Assembly: GCA_018667335.1 (NCBI GenBank)
Contig: JABIVD010000018.1
Location: 1 to 64,000, forward strand
Reading direction: 5' to 3'
DNA from: Rhodospirillaceae bacterium
GTDB lineage: Bacteria > Pseudomonadota > Alphaproteobacteria > UBA6615
DNA length: 64,000 nucleotides
Notes under the pieces: generated by a model
Told to the model about the DNA's origin: nothing
Seen by the model: the letters and a program-made list of their open reading frames with translations, nothing else
Database searches by the model: none
In this document: positions 1-7,485 of the stretch, piece by piece
Layout of the letters: the number at the start of each line of letters is the position of its first letter
How positions within the stretch are numbered: position 1 is the stretch's first letter
Position numbers and translations under genes: made by a program

Positions 1-155
1 CCGCCGGCAGGCTGCGAGAACTTCTTCTTCCACGCGTAGAGCGAATGCGGGCTTACACCCAGCCGCTGCGAAACCTCCGCAACCGGATAACCCCGTTCGG
101 TGATCTGATGCACCGCGTCTCGTTTGAAATCGTCGCTGTAAATACTTCTGCCCAT
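1..155 (-). CDS. IS3-family transposase OrfA, N-terminal part (runs off the window)
   Basis: The reverse strand from the ATG at 153-155 encodes a protein beginning MGRSIYSDDFKRDAV and continuing through VAEVSQRLGVSPHSLYAWKKK. This is the helix-turn-helix of the Transposase_8/IS3 OrfA family, which binds the ends of the element. Only the first 51 codons are in the window. OrfB, normally made by frameshifting, would lie further left. The next feature is the matching element end. The fragment shows no stop or frameshift, so the element may be intact, but this cannot be judged from the window. Confidence 0.85.
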   Translation of the reverse strand, partial: MGRSIYSDDFKRDAVHQITERGYPVAEVSQRLGVSPHSLYAWKKKFSQPAG

Positions 156-190
156 GATGGCCTCCTTGCCTCAAAATTAGGAAAGAAAGC

Positions 191-214
191 GTCTACGAAT
201 CTAGGGGCTATTCA
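191..214. mobile_element. Terminal inverted repeat of the IS3-family element
   Basis: Read on the minus strand, the sequence ending at 214 starts TGAATAGCCCCTAGATTCG, about 60 bp upstream of the OrfA start. IS3-family elements begin with TG followed by a GC-rich imperfect repeat of about 25 bp at this distance, so 214 is the likely outer edge of the insertion. The partner repeat and the target duplication lie outside the window. Confidence 0.6.
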
Positions 215-387
215 GTTTTCCGTAACTGGCAGGGACGATAGCACTCCTGAGCTTGGCGCCTAGCTATCTGCAAAGTCTAGCTGGAACCCACCCACTTATG
301 GCGCACCGGCCGTTCGTGACTCTGAATTCGATCTGTGGAAAGCTAATATGGAAGTTTGTCAAAAAGAGCCGTGATCGTCTGATCGGC

Positions 388-402
388 TTTGTAAGATACA
401 AA
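388..402. promoter_or_regulatory. Candidate GntR-type operator upstream of the TRAP operon
   Basis: A perfect inverted repeat, TTTGTA-AGA-TACAAA, lies about 28 bp before the dctP start codon. FadR/UxuR-subfamily GntR repressors that control sugar-acid and TRAP-transporter genes often bind TTGTATACAA-like palindromes. A second small palindrome-like motif (TTTGTCAAA) lies near 355-363. No regulator gene is in the window, so assignment to this family is inference. Confidence 0.35.
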
Positions 403-429
403 TTAATAACAAACTTTCTGGAGGAGGAA

Positions 430-1428
430 ATGATGATAAAAAGTATAAGCGCATTGGCGGTGATCGGCTTGTTGACCGTGCCGAGTTTGGCGACCGCCCA
501 AGAAACTATAAAGCTGAAATTTCACTCATCATTCGGGGAATCTCCCCTTAATGAAGCGCCACGCTGGTGGATGGATGAGGTCGAAAAGCGAACCGACGGC
601 AGGGTCAAGTTTACCCGCATCTTGGGCGGCGCGCTGGGCAAGCTCACTGCGGCACCGGAAAACATCAAGGTCGGCGCCTTCGACATGGGAAATGTTTCCG
701 TCGTCTACAACCCGGGTTTGTTTTCGCTGAGCAACGTTGTGTCGCTGCCGTTTATCAGCGACGACCCACTTGTTCACGCAAAGGCCGCTCATGAACTTCA
801 CAACACGACGACCAATGACGAGTTCAAGGCGATGGGTCAGAAGTATTTGGGCCCAGGCATGTGGACGAGGATTCAGATGCTGTCCCATGAACCTATTCGG
901 ACAATCGACGACCTGAAGAAACAGAAAATTCGTGCACATGGCGGTGCCTCGGAGCTTCTGAAAACGCTTGGTATTACGGTTTACGGTATTCCTTGGGGTG
1001 AACTTCCGGCAGCGGCCGAGCGCAAAGTCGTTACCGCAGGCATTATTGGTGCGCCGGCGGACGCTTATGCCTTCGGTTTCGGCAAGATCTTCAAGTACTG
1101 GGACCAGGAAGACTGGTTCCTCTTCCCGCTGACCTACACCATGAATCAGGATTCGTGGGACGCACTTCCTGACGATATCAAAACGGTTATGGAAGAGGTG
1201 AATGAGGAGATGGTCGTAGAAGGCCGCAAATTGATGGCTGCTCAGGAAGCAAAGTCGGGACCGGGGCTGGCCAGCCAGGTCGAGATTGTAAAGTTCGAGG
1301 AGATGGACAAGCTGATCGCCGCGAGGGACCAGACTTGGCAGAACTGGGTTGATGCCCGCAAGGCAGAGGGTAAAGACGGCCAGGCAGTTCTCGACACGTT
1401 CCTGGCCTTGCTGGACAAGCACAAGTAG
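430..1428 (+). CDS. dctP: TRAP transporter periplasmic solute-binding protein, DctP family
   Basis: A 332-residue protein that binds a carboxylate-type solute in the periplasm and delivers it to the DctQM permease. The start at 430 is set by a strong GGAGGAGG ribosome site at 420-427 and by an immediate signal peptide (residues 1-23, ending in ATAQ). The mature part has the DctP signatures: a DEVEKRTDGRV stretch, a central KIRAHGG segment where the family places its carboxylate-binding arginine, and a C-terminal helical region. The substrate cannot be read from sequence; the neighbouring dehydrogenases and XylX-like enzyme suggest a sugar acid. A longer reading from 253 exists but lacks a ribosome site and would bury the signal peptide. 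Confidence 0.9.
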   Translation: MMIKSISALAVIGLLTVPSLATAQETIKLKFHSSFGESPLNEAPRWWMDEVEKRTDGRVKFTRILGGALGKLTAAPENIKVGAFDMGNVSVVYNPGLFSLSNVVSLPFISDDPLVHAKAAHELHNTTTNDEFKAMGQKYLGPGMWTRIQMLSHEPIRTIDDLKKQKIRAHGGASELLKTLGITVYGIPWGELPAAAERKVVTAGIIGAPADAYAFGFGKIFKYWDQEDWFLFPLTYTMNQDSWDALPDDIKTVMEEVNEEMVVEGRKLMAAQEAKSGPGLASQVEIVKFEEMDKLIAARDQTWQNWVDARKAEGKDGQAVLDTFLALLDKHK

Positions 1429-1493
1429 CAGGCTACGAAGGCATGCCACGATCGGCAATTTCTGTTCGTTAAACCCGATCATAGTGTGACTTT

Positions 1494-1537
1494 CGGCAGG
1501 GCGGCCGGCATCGCAGACCGATGCAGCCGCCCTGCCG
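1494..1537 (+). promoter_or_regulatory. Strong hairpin between dctP and dctQ (attenuator or mRNA stabiliser)
   Basis: A perfect 12-bp stem (CGGCAGGGCGGC at 1494-1505 with GCCGCCCTGCCG at 1526-1537) encloses a second 6-bp stem (GCATCG/CGATGC) with a CAGAC loop. It is followed by only a short T run (CCTTTTGG). In many TRAP operons the binding protein is needed in large excess over the permease, and a hairpin in this gap protects or terminates part of the transcript. The 286-bp gap holds no other gene that I can support. Confidence 0.6.
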
Positions 1538-1714
1538 GCGACCTTTTGGTGACGACTGGTGTCGCAGCAGGGACAATTGTGCGCCGCAATGAACCGAGCT
1601 GATCGAGAGCTGTAGACTTGCCGCCATGTTCCATGTGTTGGCGTCGGAGTTTTGGGGTTTCCGCCCACTCCGTGTGAGTGTCGGGTAAGGGATTTCTGTT
1701 TCGGGGGAGCAGAC

Positions 1715-2281
1715 ATGAACAACTTCGCCGCGGTTGTTATTCAACTGCAGGATCGGCTCGAGGAGTGGCTCTGCTACGTCTCTGCTTTCGCGGTCGCAGT
1801 GATGATGCTGATCACGACGGTGGAGGTGATCGGACGGTCCGTCTTCTACGAGAGCGTGCCCGGCTCCTACGAATATGTAAGCCTGCTGTTCGTCTATCTG
1901 ATCTATCTGGGCCTCGCCTATTCCCAGCGCCGCGACGCGCACATCACGATCAGCCTCGTCTATGACTATCTGCCGCGCAAGGCCAGACAGATCGTCCAAG
2001 GTGTCTTCCTGCTGATTGCGATAGTGTTTTTCGCCGTGCTGACTGTGACCAGCGCCGATTCGACCTGGAGCAACTATGTGCTGGGCGACACGGTGCTGGG
2101 CACTATTGAGATAAAGACTTGGTGGGCCCGCGCCGGCGTTCCGGTCGGGTGCGGGTTACTAGCGCTGCGGTTCCTCACCCAATTCCTGCGCCTGGCGACC
2201 ACGGGTGAGCTTTACGAGGAAGAGGCGGCGCGTCAGACCGCCGCGCGTGCGCTCTCCGAGCAGGTGGAGGACGCATCATGA
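1715..2281 (+). CDS. dctQ: TRAP transporter small permease, DctQ family
   Basis: A 188-residue inner-membrane protein with four predicted membrane segments (about residues 18-40, 52-70, 90-112 and 140-160), the usual topology and length of DctQ subunits. It pairs with DctM to form the ion-driven permease. The ATG at 1715 has a GGGGGAG ribosome site at 1703-1709; the frame is open further upstream, but nothing there resembles the family. Its stop overlaps the next start (ATGA), so it is translationally coupled to dctM. Confidence 0.9.
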   Translation: MNNFAAVVIQLQDRLEEWLCYVSAFAVAVMMLITTVEVIGRSVFYESVPGSYEYVSLLFVYLIYLGLAYSQRRDAHITISLVYDYLPRKARQIVQGVFLLIAIVFFAVLTVTSADSTWSNYVLGDTVLGTIEIKTWWARAGVPVGCGLLALRFLTQFLRLATTGELYEEEAARQTAARALSEQVEDAS

Positions 2282-3582
2282 GCGATGAGCTTGGAATACC
2301 GCTGGTTCTCGTTCTCGCCGCGTTTATGTTGGTTCTGCGGATACCGATTGGCATCGTTCTTCTGCTCGCCGGCGCGCTGGGATTCTCGCTTGTGCGCGGC
2401 CCGGGCATCACCATGGACACAATCGGCGGGCGGCTTTTCGACATCGGGTCGGGATACGCGCTATCTGCCATTCCGCTGTTCCTGCTCATGGGGCATGTCG
2501 CGGCCAAGGCCGGCATCACACAGGACATCTACGGGGCCGCTCGCGCCTGGCTCGGTCATCTGAAAGGGAGCGTGGTCCTGGCGACGACCGTGGCCGCGGT
2601 GGGTTTCGCCGCATGTTCGGGCTCGACAACCTCATCCACGGCGGTGTTCGGCCGGGTCGCCATACCCGAGATGCTGCGACTGAAAGTCGATCGAAGGCTG
2701 GCGGCCGGTTGCGTGGCAACCGTGGGTACCCTGGCAGGGATGATCCCGCCCAGCATTAACTTGATCGTATTCGGCATTATTGCCCGCGAATCCGTTCCGC
2801 AACTACTGATCGCGGGAATCATTCCGGGGATCATGACGGCGTTGGCGTTCGTCCTGATGATCTACATACGTGTCCGACGGAATCCCGAACTGGCACCGAC
2901 CCTGCCGCGGGCCGGTCGAGATGAGCGAATGCGGTCGCTGAGGGGCGTGTGGAGCTTTCTGGCGCTCGGCGGCCTGGTGATCGGAGGCATCTATGCAGGC
3001 GTGTTCACACCAACCGAAGCCGGCGCCCTCGGCGCGGCCGGAGCATTCATCATTGCCATGGTGCGCCGAAAACTCTCTTTCTCGATGGTCAGGGAAGTAT
3101 TCCTCGAAACCGCGACGACTACATCGGTTATTTTCATTGTCCTGGTCGGCGCACTGATATTCACGTCGTATTTGGCGATTAGCGGGGGATCGACCGCCGT
3201 TTCGGAATACATCATCGCGCTCGACGTGCCACCGATAGTCCTGTTGCTCGGCTATGTGGTTTTGCTGCTGGCGCTCGGCTGTATTGTTGATCCGATTTCA
3301 GTGATGTTTCTCACGGTGCCGATCTTCGTGCCGCCCTTGGTGGCGCTCGGACTGCATCCGATCTGGATCGGCATTATCGTTGCCAAGACGCTTGAAATCG
3401 GCATGATCACACCGCCGATCGGGCTCAATGCGTTTGTTCTCAAGAGCGTCGTACCGTCTTTCTCGCTACGCGAGATCTTCGGCGGAATCTGGTGGTTCCT
3501 GCAGGTCGAGCTAGTCACCCTCGCGCTGTTGATCGCATTCCCTTGGCTGGCGCTGTGGCTGCCCAGTCTCGCCTTCGATTAA
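2278..3582 (+). CDS. dctM: TRAP transporter large permease, DctM family
   Basis: A 434-residue integral membrane protein with about a dozen hydrophobic segments, the channel-forming subunit of the TRAP transporter. It shows family hallmarks such as the CSGSTTSSTAVFG segment, the GTLAGMIPPSINLIV segment and the TPTEAGA motif near residue 245. Length matches the family. It overlaps dctQ by four bases, and the two SDR genes follow on the same strand, the first after 42 bp, so one operon is likely. Confidence 0.93.
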   Translation: MSDELGIPLVLVLAAFMLVLRIPIGIVLLLAGALGFSLVRGPGITMDTIGGRLFDIGSGYALSAIPLFLLMGHVAAKAGITQDIYGAARAWLGHLKGSVVLATTVAAVGFAACSGSTTSSTAVFGRVAIPEMLRLKVDRRLAAGCVATVGTLAGMIPPSINLIVFGIIARESVPQLLIAGIIPGIMTALAFVLMIYIRVRRNPELAPTLPRAGRDERMRSLRGVWSFLALGGLVIGGIYAGVFTPTEAGALGAAGAFIIAMVRRKLSFSMVREVFLETATTTSVIFIVLVGALIFTSYLAISGGSTAVSEYIIALDVPPIVLLLGYVVLLLALGCIVDPISVMFLTVPIFVPPLVALGLHPIWIGIIVAKTLEIGMITPPIGLNAFVLKSVVPSFSLREIFGGIWWFLQVELVTLALLIAFPWLALWLPSLAFD

Positions 3583-3624
3583 ACGCGCGAAAGCCAAACG
3601 CACCACCATCGGGAGTTAGTTGTT

Positions 3625-4434
3625 ATGATGCTTGAGGGAAAGAAGATTATCATTACCGGCGGTGCCAGCGGTATTGGCCGGGCAAGTGCGGTGTTGGCAG
3701 CGAACGAAGGCGCGGATATAGCGGTCGCCGATATCGACCGGGTTGCCGCCGACGCGACCGCTGAGTTAGTGCGCGCGAAGGGCCGCGAGGCGCTCGTCGT
3801 CGAGATGGACACCTCGAAAGTGGCTGACGCTCAGCGTATGGCAGACGAGGCCGTTGCCGCCTTCGGCACCATCGACGGAATTGTCTGTTGTGCGATCAAA
3901 CAAAAGCCGGCCAAGCTGGAGGAACTCTCCGAAGAAGAGTGGGACATGGTCATTGATATTGGCCTGAAGGGCTATTTCCTGTGCGCCCAGGCAGCCGGTC
4001 GGGTGATGCTGGAACGGGGTAGCGGTTCGATCGTGTTCGTGTCGTCGGTCGGCGGTGTGCAGGCCTATAACGGCGCTGGCGCCTATTCCATTGCCAAAGC
4101 GGGCAATGTGATGCTCGGCAATCTCTTTGGTGTCGAATGGGGCGGCCGCGGCGTGCGCGCCAACACTGTTTTGCCGGGTCAGGTGCCGACGCCGCTGACC
4201 CAGGCGATGTTTGATGACCCGGAGATTGCCGCTGGCCGAGCGGCAGTCGTGCCCATGGGGCGAGTGGGCCAGCCGGAAGAGATTGCCGAGGCTTGCGTGT
4301 TCCTGCTGTCGGACCGCGCCAGTTACGTCAATGCCGCTATGCTGAAAGTTGATGGTGGCCAGGCCGAAAGCAAGATGATGCACACGCCCGGCCGGAAATG
4401 GGGCGGCAAGAGCATGGACTACGAGGCAAGCTGA
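3625..4434 (+). CDS. Short-chain dehydrogenase/reductase (SDR), first of a tandem pair
   Basis: A 269-residue classical SDR. It has the cofactor loop TGGASGIG (residues 11-18), an aspartate at the end of strand two (VADID, about D36) that favours NAD over NADP, a catalytic serine near 141 and the YSIAK pair Y154/K158. The structural motif NNAG is replaced by CCAI at 88-91. The C-terminus carries a tail MMHTPGRKWGG shared with the next gene. Downstream of the TRAP genes it probably oxidises a hydroxyl of the imported substrate; the exact substrate is unknown. Confidence 0.88.
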   Translation: MMLEGKKIIITGGASGIGRASAVLAANEGADIAVADIDRVAADATAELVRAKGREALVVEMDTSKVADAQRMADEAVAAFGTIDGIVCCAIKQKPAKLEELSEEEWDMVIDIGLKGYFLCAQAAGRVMLERGSGSIVFVSSVGGVQAYNGAGAYSIAKAGNVMLGNLFGVEWGGRGVRANTVLPGQVPTPLTQAMFDDPEIAAGRAAVVPMGRVGQPEEIAEACVFLLSDRASYVNAAMLKVDGGQAESKMMHTPGRKWGGKSMDYEAS

Positions 4435-4477
4435 CCCGCTGCGGGATGGCCGGCGAAGCAGGAGAAGCGACAAAGCG

Positions 4478-5254
4478 ATGACGCAATTCGAGAACAAGGT
4501 ATGCATCGTTACAGGCGGTGCAAGCGGTATCGGCGCGAAGACGGCGGAAATGTTCGTCCAGCGGGGCGGACAGGTCGTCATTGGCGACGTCAATGACGAG
4601 GCTGGCGAAGGGCTTGCGGCGGCAATTGGCGATAAGGCGGTGTTTTTCCATCTCGATGTCAGCGATCCGGCGTCCTGCGAGGCTGCCGTCGATCTTGCGG
4701 TGGCACGGTTCGGCTCTGTCGATGGCGTCGTGAACAGCGCGATCAAGATGGCGCCGGGGCCGCTCAAGGACCTGGCCCACGCAGACTGGAATCTAGTGCT
4801 TGAAATCGGCCTGACGGGTAGTTTCCTGATGAGCCAGGCGGCGGGTCGCTGGATGATCGACAATGGTCGCAAGGGTTCGATCGTCATGCTCTCGTCGAAC
4901 GGCGGCCGCAATCCCTACGGGATGTCAGGCGCCTACTCCACGACCAAGGCGGGGTTGATCATGCTGGCTCAGCATCTCGCGATCGAATGGGCCCAGTATG
5001 GCATTCGTGCTAACGCCGTGTGTCCCGGTCACACGGAGACGCCACTGACGGCCTATCTCCAGGATCCCGAGATCAAACAGGCGCGCAGCGATGTGACACC
5101 GCTCGGCCGTGTCGGCCAACCCGAAGACATAGCCAACGGCATCCTGTTTCTATTGTCCGACGAGGCCGACTACGTCACGGCGGCGACGCTCGATATTGAC
5201 GGTGGTATCGCGAAGAGCGTGATGAACCACATGCCTGGTCGAAAGTGGAGCTAG
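4478..5254 (+). CDS. Short-chain dehydrogenase/reductase (SDR), second of a tandem pair
   Basis: A 258-residue SDR with TGGASGIG at 12-19, an acidic residue after strand two (GDVND, D37) suggesting NAD, and Y153/K157 in YSTTK. Like its neighbour it lacks NNAG, having NSAI at 86-89 followed by K, and it ends in a similar tail, MNHMPGRKWS. The two proteins look like diverged duplicates rather than unrelated SDRs. An AGGAG ribosome site lies upstream (4459-4463). The gene converges on the XylX-like gene with a 21-bp gap. Confidence 0.88.
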   Translation: MTQFENKVCIVTGGASGIGAKTAEMFVQRGGQVVIGDVNDEAGEGLAAAIGDKAVFFHLDVSDPASCEAAVDLAVARFGSVDGVVNSAIKMAPGPLKDLAHADWNLVLEIGLTGSFLMSQAAGRWMIDNGRKGSIVMLSSNGGRNPYGMSGAYSTTKAGLIMLAQHLAIEWAQYGIRANAVCPGHTETPLTAYLQDPEIKQARSDVTPLGRVGQPEDIANGILFLLSDEADYVTAATLDIDGGIAKSVMNHMPGRKWS

Positions 5255-5275
5255 AAATTCGCCTTTCGGGGTCGA

Positions 5276-6478
5276 TCAAAGAAGCTGGCGAGAGGCGAGA
5301 TTACGCATCAGGCTGGTAGTTCCGAAAGTCCATTCGGGGCATTCCGTCGAAAGGCGCACCGTGTTTTCCAGTGTGCCCAACATCGCGCTCTTGATTGTGA
5401 CCAGATCGCCAAGTTTGTGGGTAAAGCCTTGCCCGGGATCGTCGCGATCCTCGATCGGTGCAAACAGGGTCCCCATGAATAGAGCCATGCCTTCGGGGTA
5501 CTGGTGGTGTCGCCCGATCGCCTGACCAACGAGGTCGAGGGGATCGCGGCTAATTTCGCGCATGGAGCTTGCCCCCTCGAGGCGGTACCCGTCCTCCCCT
5601 ACAACCACCAATTCAATGTCGGCTTCGCGCACGTGGTTCAGGTCAAATGATTCATCGAACAGCCTTATGAAAGGCCCAATCGCCGATGATGCGTTGTTGT
5701 CCTTGGCTTTCCCCAGCAACAGAGCCGAACGTCCTTCGACGTCTCTCAAATTGACGTCGTTCCCCAAGGCTGCGCCTTTTATGCGTCCCTTGCTGTCGAC
5801 TGCGAGCACGATTTCGGGTTCAGGGTTGTTCCATACGGAGATCGGATGGAGCCCGATTTCTGCCCCCCAGCCGACGGAGGCCATCGGTTGGGCCTTTGTG
5901 AAAATCTCGGCATCAGGACCGATCCCGACTTCGAGATACTGAGACCAAAGGCCTTCCTCGACGAGCACGTCCTTGACCTTGGAGGCTTCTGCTGATCCCG
6001 GCACAATGTTGCGCAGGTTGTTGCCGATTGAGCGACCTATGCGTTCACGTATGGCAGCCGCCAGAGAAAAATCGCCGGCCGCGCGTTCCTCGATCACGCG
6101 TTCGACCATGGAACCGACAAATGTAACGCCGCAGGCTTTCACCGCCTGCAAATCGAACGGCGCAAGCAGCACGTCTGCTTCGACCATGACACCACATGAG
6201 TGCCGCGTCGCTTCGACGATTTCATCTAGGCTACCGATTTGTTCTCCCGAGTTCTCGCGAAGTAGACGAGGAGGATCATCGTGTTCCAGTAGATCTCGCA
6301 TCGTCGGAATATTCTTGCATGTGACATCGAAGACCTGTCCGTCCCGTATCTCGACGATCGATGCACCGCCCAGATCGGGTCGCCAAACACGGCCAACGAA
6401 ACGGCCTGTGTCAGGAATAATACGTTCCATCTTTGACTCCGCCTGTCGTGCTTTGCTCTCAGCCATAACGCCGCCCAT
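5276..6478 (-). CDS. XylX-like 2-keto-3-deoxy sugar-acid dehydratase (fumarylacetoacetate hydrolase family)
   Basis: A 400-residue protein matching the long FAH-superfamily type typified by Caulobacter XylX, which dehydrates 2-keto-3-deoxy-pentonates to 2-oxoglutarate semialdehyde. Recognisable stretches are VTFVGSMVERVIEER, DAEIFTKAQPM, WNNPEPE, the metal-site region GNDVNLRD, and KAKDNNASSAIGPF. The C-terminus, WTFGTTSLMRNLASRQLL, is typical. Starts at 6478 or at the downstream MERIIP are both possible. The match is at family level; the true substrate may be another 2-keto-3-deoxy acid. It is transcribed toward the SDR pair, so it is not in the TRAP operon but probably belongs to the same pathway. 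Confidence 0.75.
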   Translation of the reverse strand: MGGVMAESKARQAESKMERIIPDTGRFVGRVWRPDLGGASIVEIRDGQVFDVTCKNIPTMRDLLEHDDPPRLLRENSGEQIGSLDEIVEATRHSCGVMVEADVLLAPFDLQAVKACGVTFVGSMVERVIEERAAGDFSLAAAIRERIGRSIGNNLRNIVPGSAEASKVKDVLVEEGLWSQYLEVGIGPDAEIFTKAQPMASVGWGAEIGLHPISVWNNPEPEIVLAVDSKGRIKGAALGNDVNLRDVEGRSALLLGKAKDNNASSAIGPFIRLFDESFDLNHVREADIELVVVGEDGYRLEGASSMREISRDPLDLVGQAIGRHHQYPEGMALFMGTLFAPIEDRDDPGQGFTHKLGDLVTIKSAMLGTLENTVRLSTECPEWTFGTTSLMRNLASRQLL

Positions 6479-6560
6479 GCAGCCCGCAAATTAGACCCCG
6501 AGGGGCACTGTCAAAGCAAACTGCCTTCTAGCTTAGTAGGGTGGTTCGTAGCTTGGTCGG

Positions 6561-6821
6561 ATGAAGAATCCGTTTCGCTACTTCAACTCGTCGCCCGAAG
6601 TCATCCACCTCACGGCGATGATGTATTTGCGCTACCCGCTTTCGCTGCGCCAAGTCGAGAATCTTCCGTCCGAGCGAGGCATCGACATCTGCCACAAGGC
6701 AGCACGGTTCCGGCGGAGTCGGTTCGTTCCGATATGTGAGCCAGAGAGTCGCAAACTCCACATACATTTTTGTATTTGTTCGGTGCAGGTGGCTTCGGCC
6801 CCCCCCCGCAACCAAAATTAA
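6561..6821 (+). pseudogene. IS6-family transposase remnant
   Basis: The first 45 codons read MKNPFRYFNSSPEV and YLRYPLSLRQVENL then ERGIDICH, which is the N-terminus of rhizobial-type IS6/IS26-family DDE transposases. After that the protein diverges (KAARFRRSRF where the family has an aromatic-rich segment) and stops at 86 residues, before any catalytic D, D or E. Intact members are about 230 residues. The gene is therefore a decayed, non-functional fragment. Confidence 0.75.
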
Positions 6822-6905
6822 GCCTTTTAAATCAATGAGTTAGCGGGTTTTTTTGTTCGCTGGTCTCCCTCTTCAGCCGAGGGGCCTCAAAAAAATTGCC
6901 GCATT

Positions 6906-6929
6906 TATTGCCACTTTTTTCATTGCTAG
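6906..6929. repeat. 24-bp segment repeated at 8287-8310
   Basis: Bases 6906-6929 match 8287-8310 at 21 of 24 positions, and both end in CATTGCTAG. The second copy is the last eight codons of the lipoprotein hydrolase gene. The first copy lies in non-coding DNA between two IS remnants, in the same orientation. It may be the scar of a duplicated gene end or a recombination border. Nothing else recognisable occupies 6822-7038. Confidence 0.35.
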
Positions 6930-7038
6930 GCGGTCAAGGCGGCCAAGTCGGATCCCTTAACGCTTGGCTCCAACCTTCCATCGATGCCGGAATCGTGGTC
7001 TGGGCATAGCGTTCCTGGGCTTGAGGACTGGCTAGCTC

Positions 7039-7084
7039 GGCCCCTGGACCCCGCACCGCGGAAAACGGCCAGGGGCCCGTGCGG
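7039..7084. repeat. Interleaved inverted repeats in IS-remnant region
   Basis: GGCCCCTGG (7039-7047) is the exact complement of CCAGGGGCC (7069-7077), and CCGCAC (7051-7056) of GTGCGG (7079-7084). The arms are interleaved, so the two stems could only coexist as a pseudoknot. It lies between the two transposase fragments and has no coding function. It may be a transposon or attachment end, or chance in GC-rich DNA. Confidence 0.3.
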
Positions 7085-7170
7085 CCTCTCGGTAATTGTT
7101 TAAGTCCGAGACCCGTTCAGCAGCCTCGGATCAAAAGGCACGGTTCAGGGCGGCGGGGGGGTGGGCTGCC

Positions 7171-7224
7171 AGCCGCATCAAGGATCTGCATGCTAAAATC
7201 GGCGAGTTGACGGTGGAGCGGGAT
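7171..7224 (+). pseudogene. IS3-family OrfA C-terminal fragment
   Basis: Eighteen codons read SRIKDLHAKIGELTVERD. This is the leucine-zipper-like segment at the end of many IS3-family OrfA proteins, where it is followed by FL and then the OrfB frame. Here both flanks are unrelated, and no helix-turn-helix or OrfB is nearby. It is a short relic of a second IS3-type insertion, different from the element at the left edge. No gene is supported in the rest of 7085-7485. Confidence 0.55.
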
Positions 7225-7485
7225 CCCGGATCGGGTCAAGCACCACTCACCGCGGCCCAAGGGCCCGGGCCGCTGTTTCGATCCCGGGATTAGATACTCG
7301 GCCGTATCGGTAGTGTTTGATCGGAGGACATAGTTCTTGAGGCATGAGCCTAGGCAGCGTTAGCCTTGTGGGCTCCCGCTTTTAGACATATCGTTATTCA
7401 CTCCCCCGATCAAAAATCTGACGGCCGCCCAAAGGAGGCTAGACAGGATCATTTGGGAAATGTCGGATTAAGGAAGAGAACAGCG

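Noticed and set aside
45-263. Plus-strand frame over the left-edge IS element
   Set aside because: It is the complement of the IS3 OrfA start and continues into non-coding DNA.
529-1722. Long minus-strand reading frame opposite dctP and the hairpin gap
   Set aside because: It is the complement of dctP, has no family resemblance and no ribosome site; the plus strand has a signal peptide and a clear family.
3766-4911. Minus-strand frame of 381 codons across both SDR genes
   Set aside because: It is a shadow of GC-rich coding DNA, with no recognisable domain; both SDRs have intact motifs on the other strand.
7252-7273. GCGGCCC/GGGCCGC stem near the IS3 relic
   Set aside because: A 7-bp GC stem is expected by chance in this composition, with no T tract and no gene ending there.
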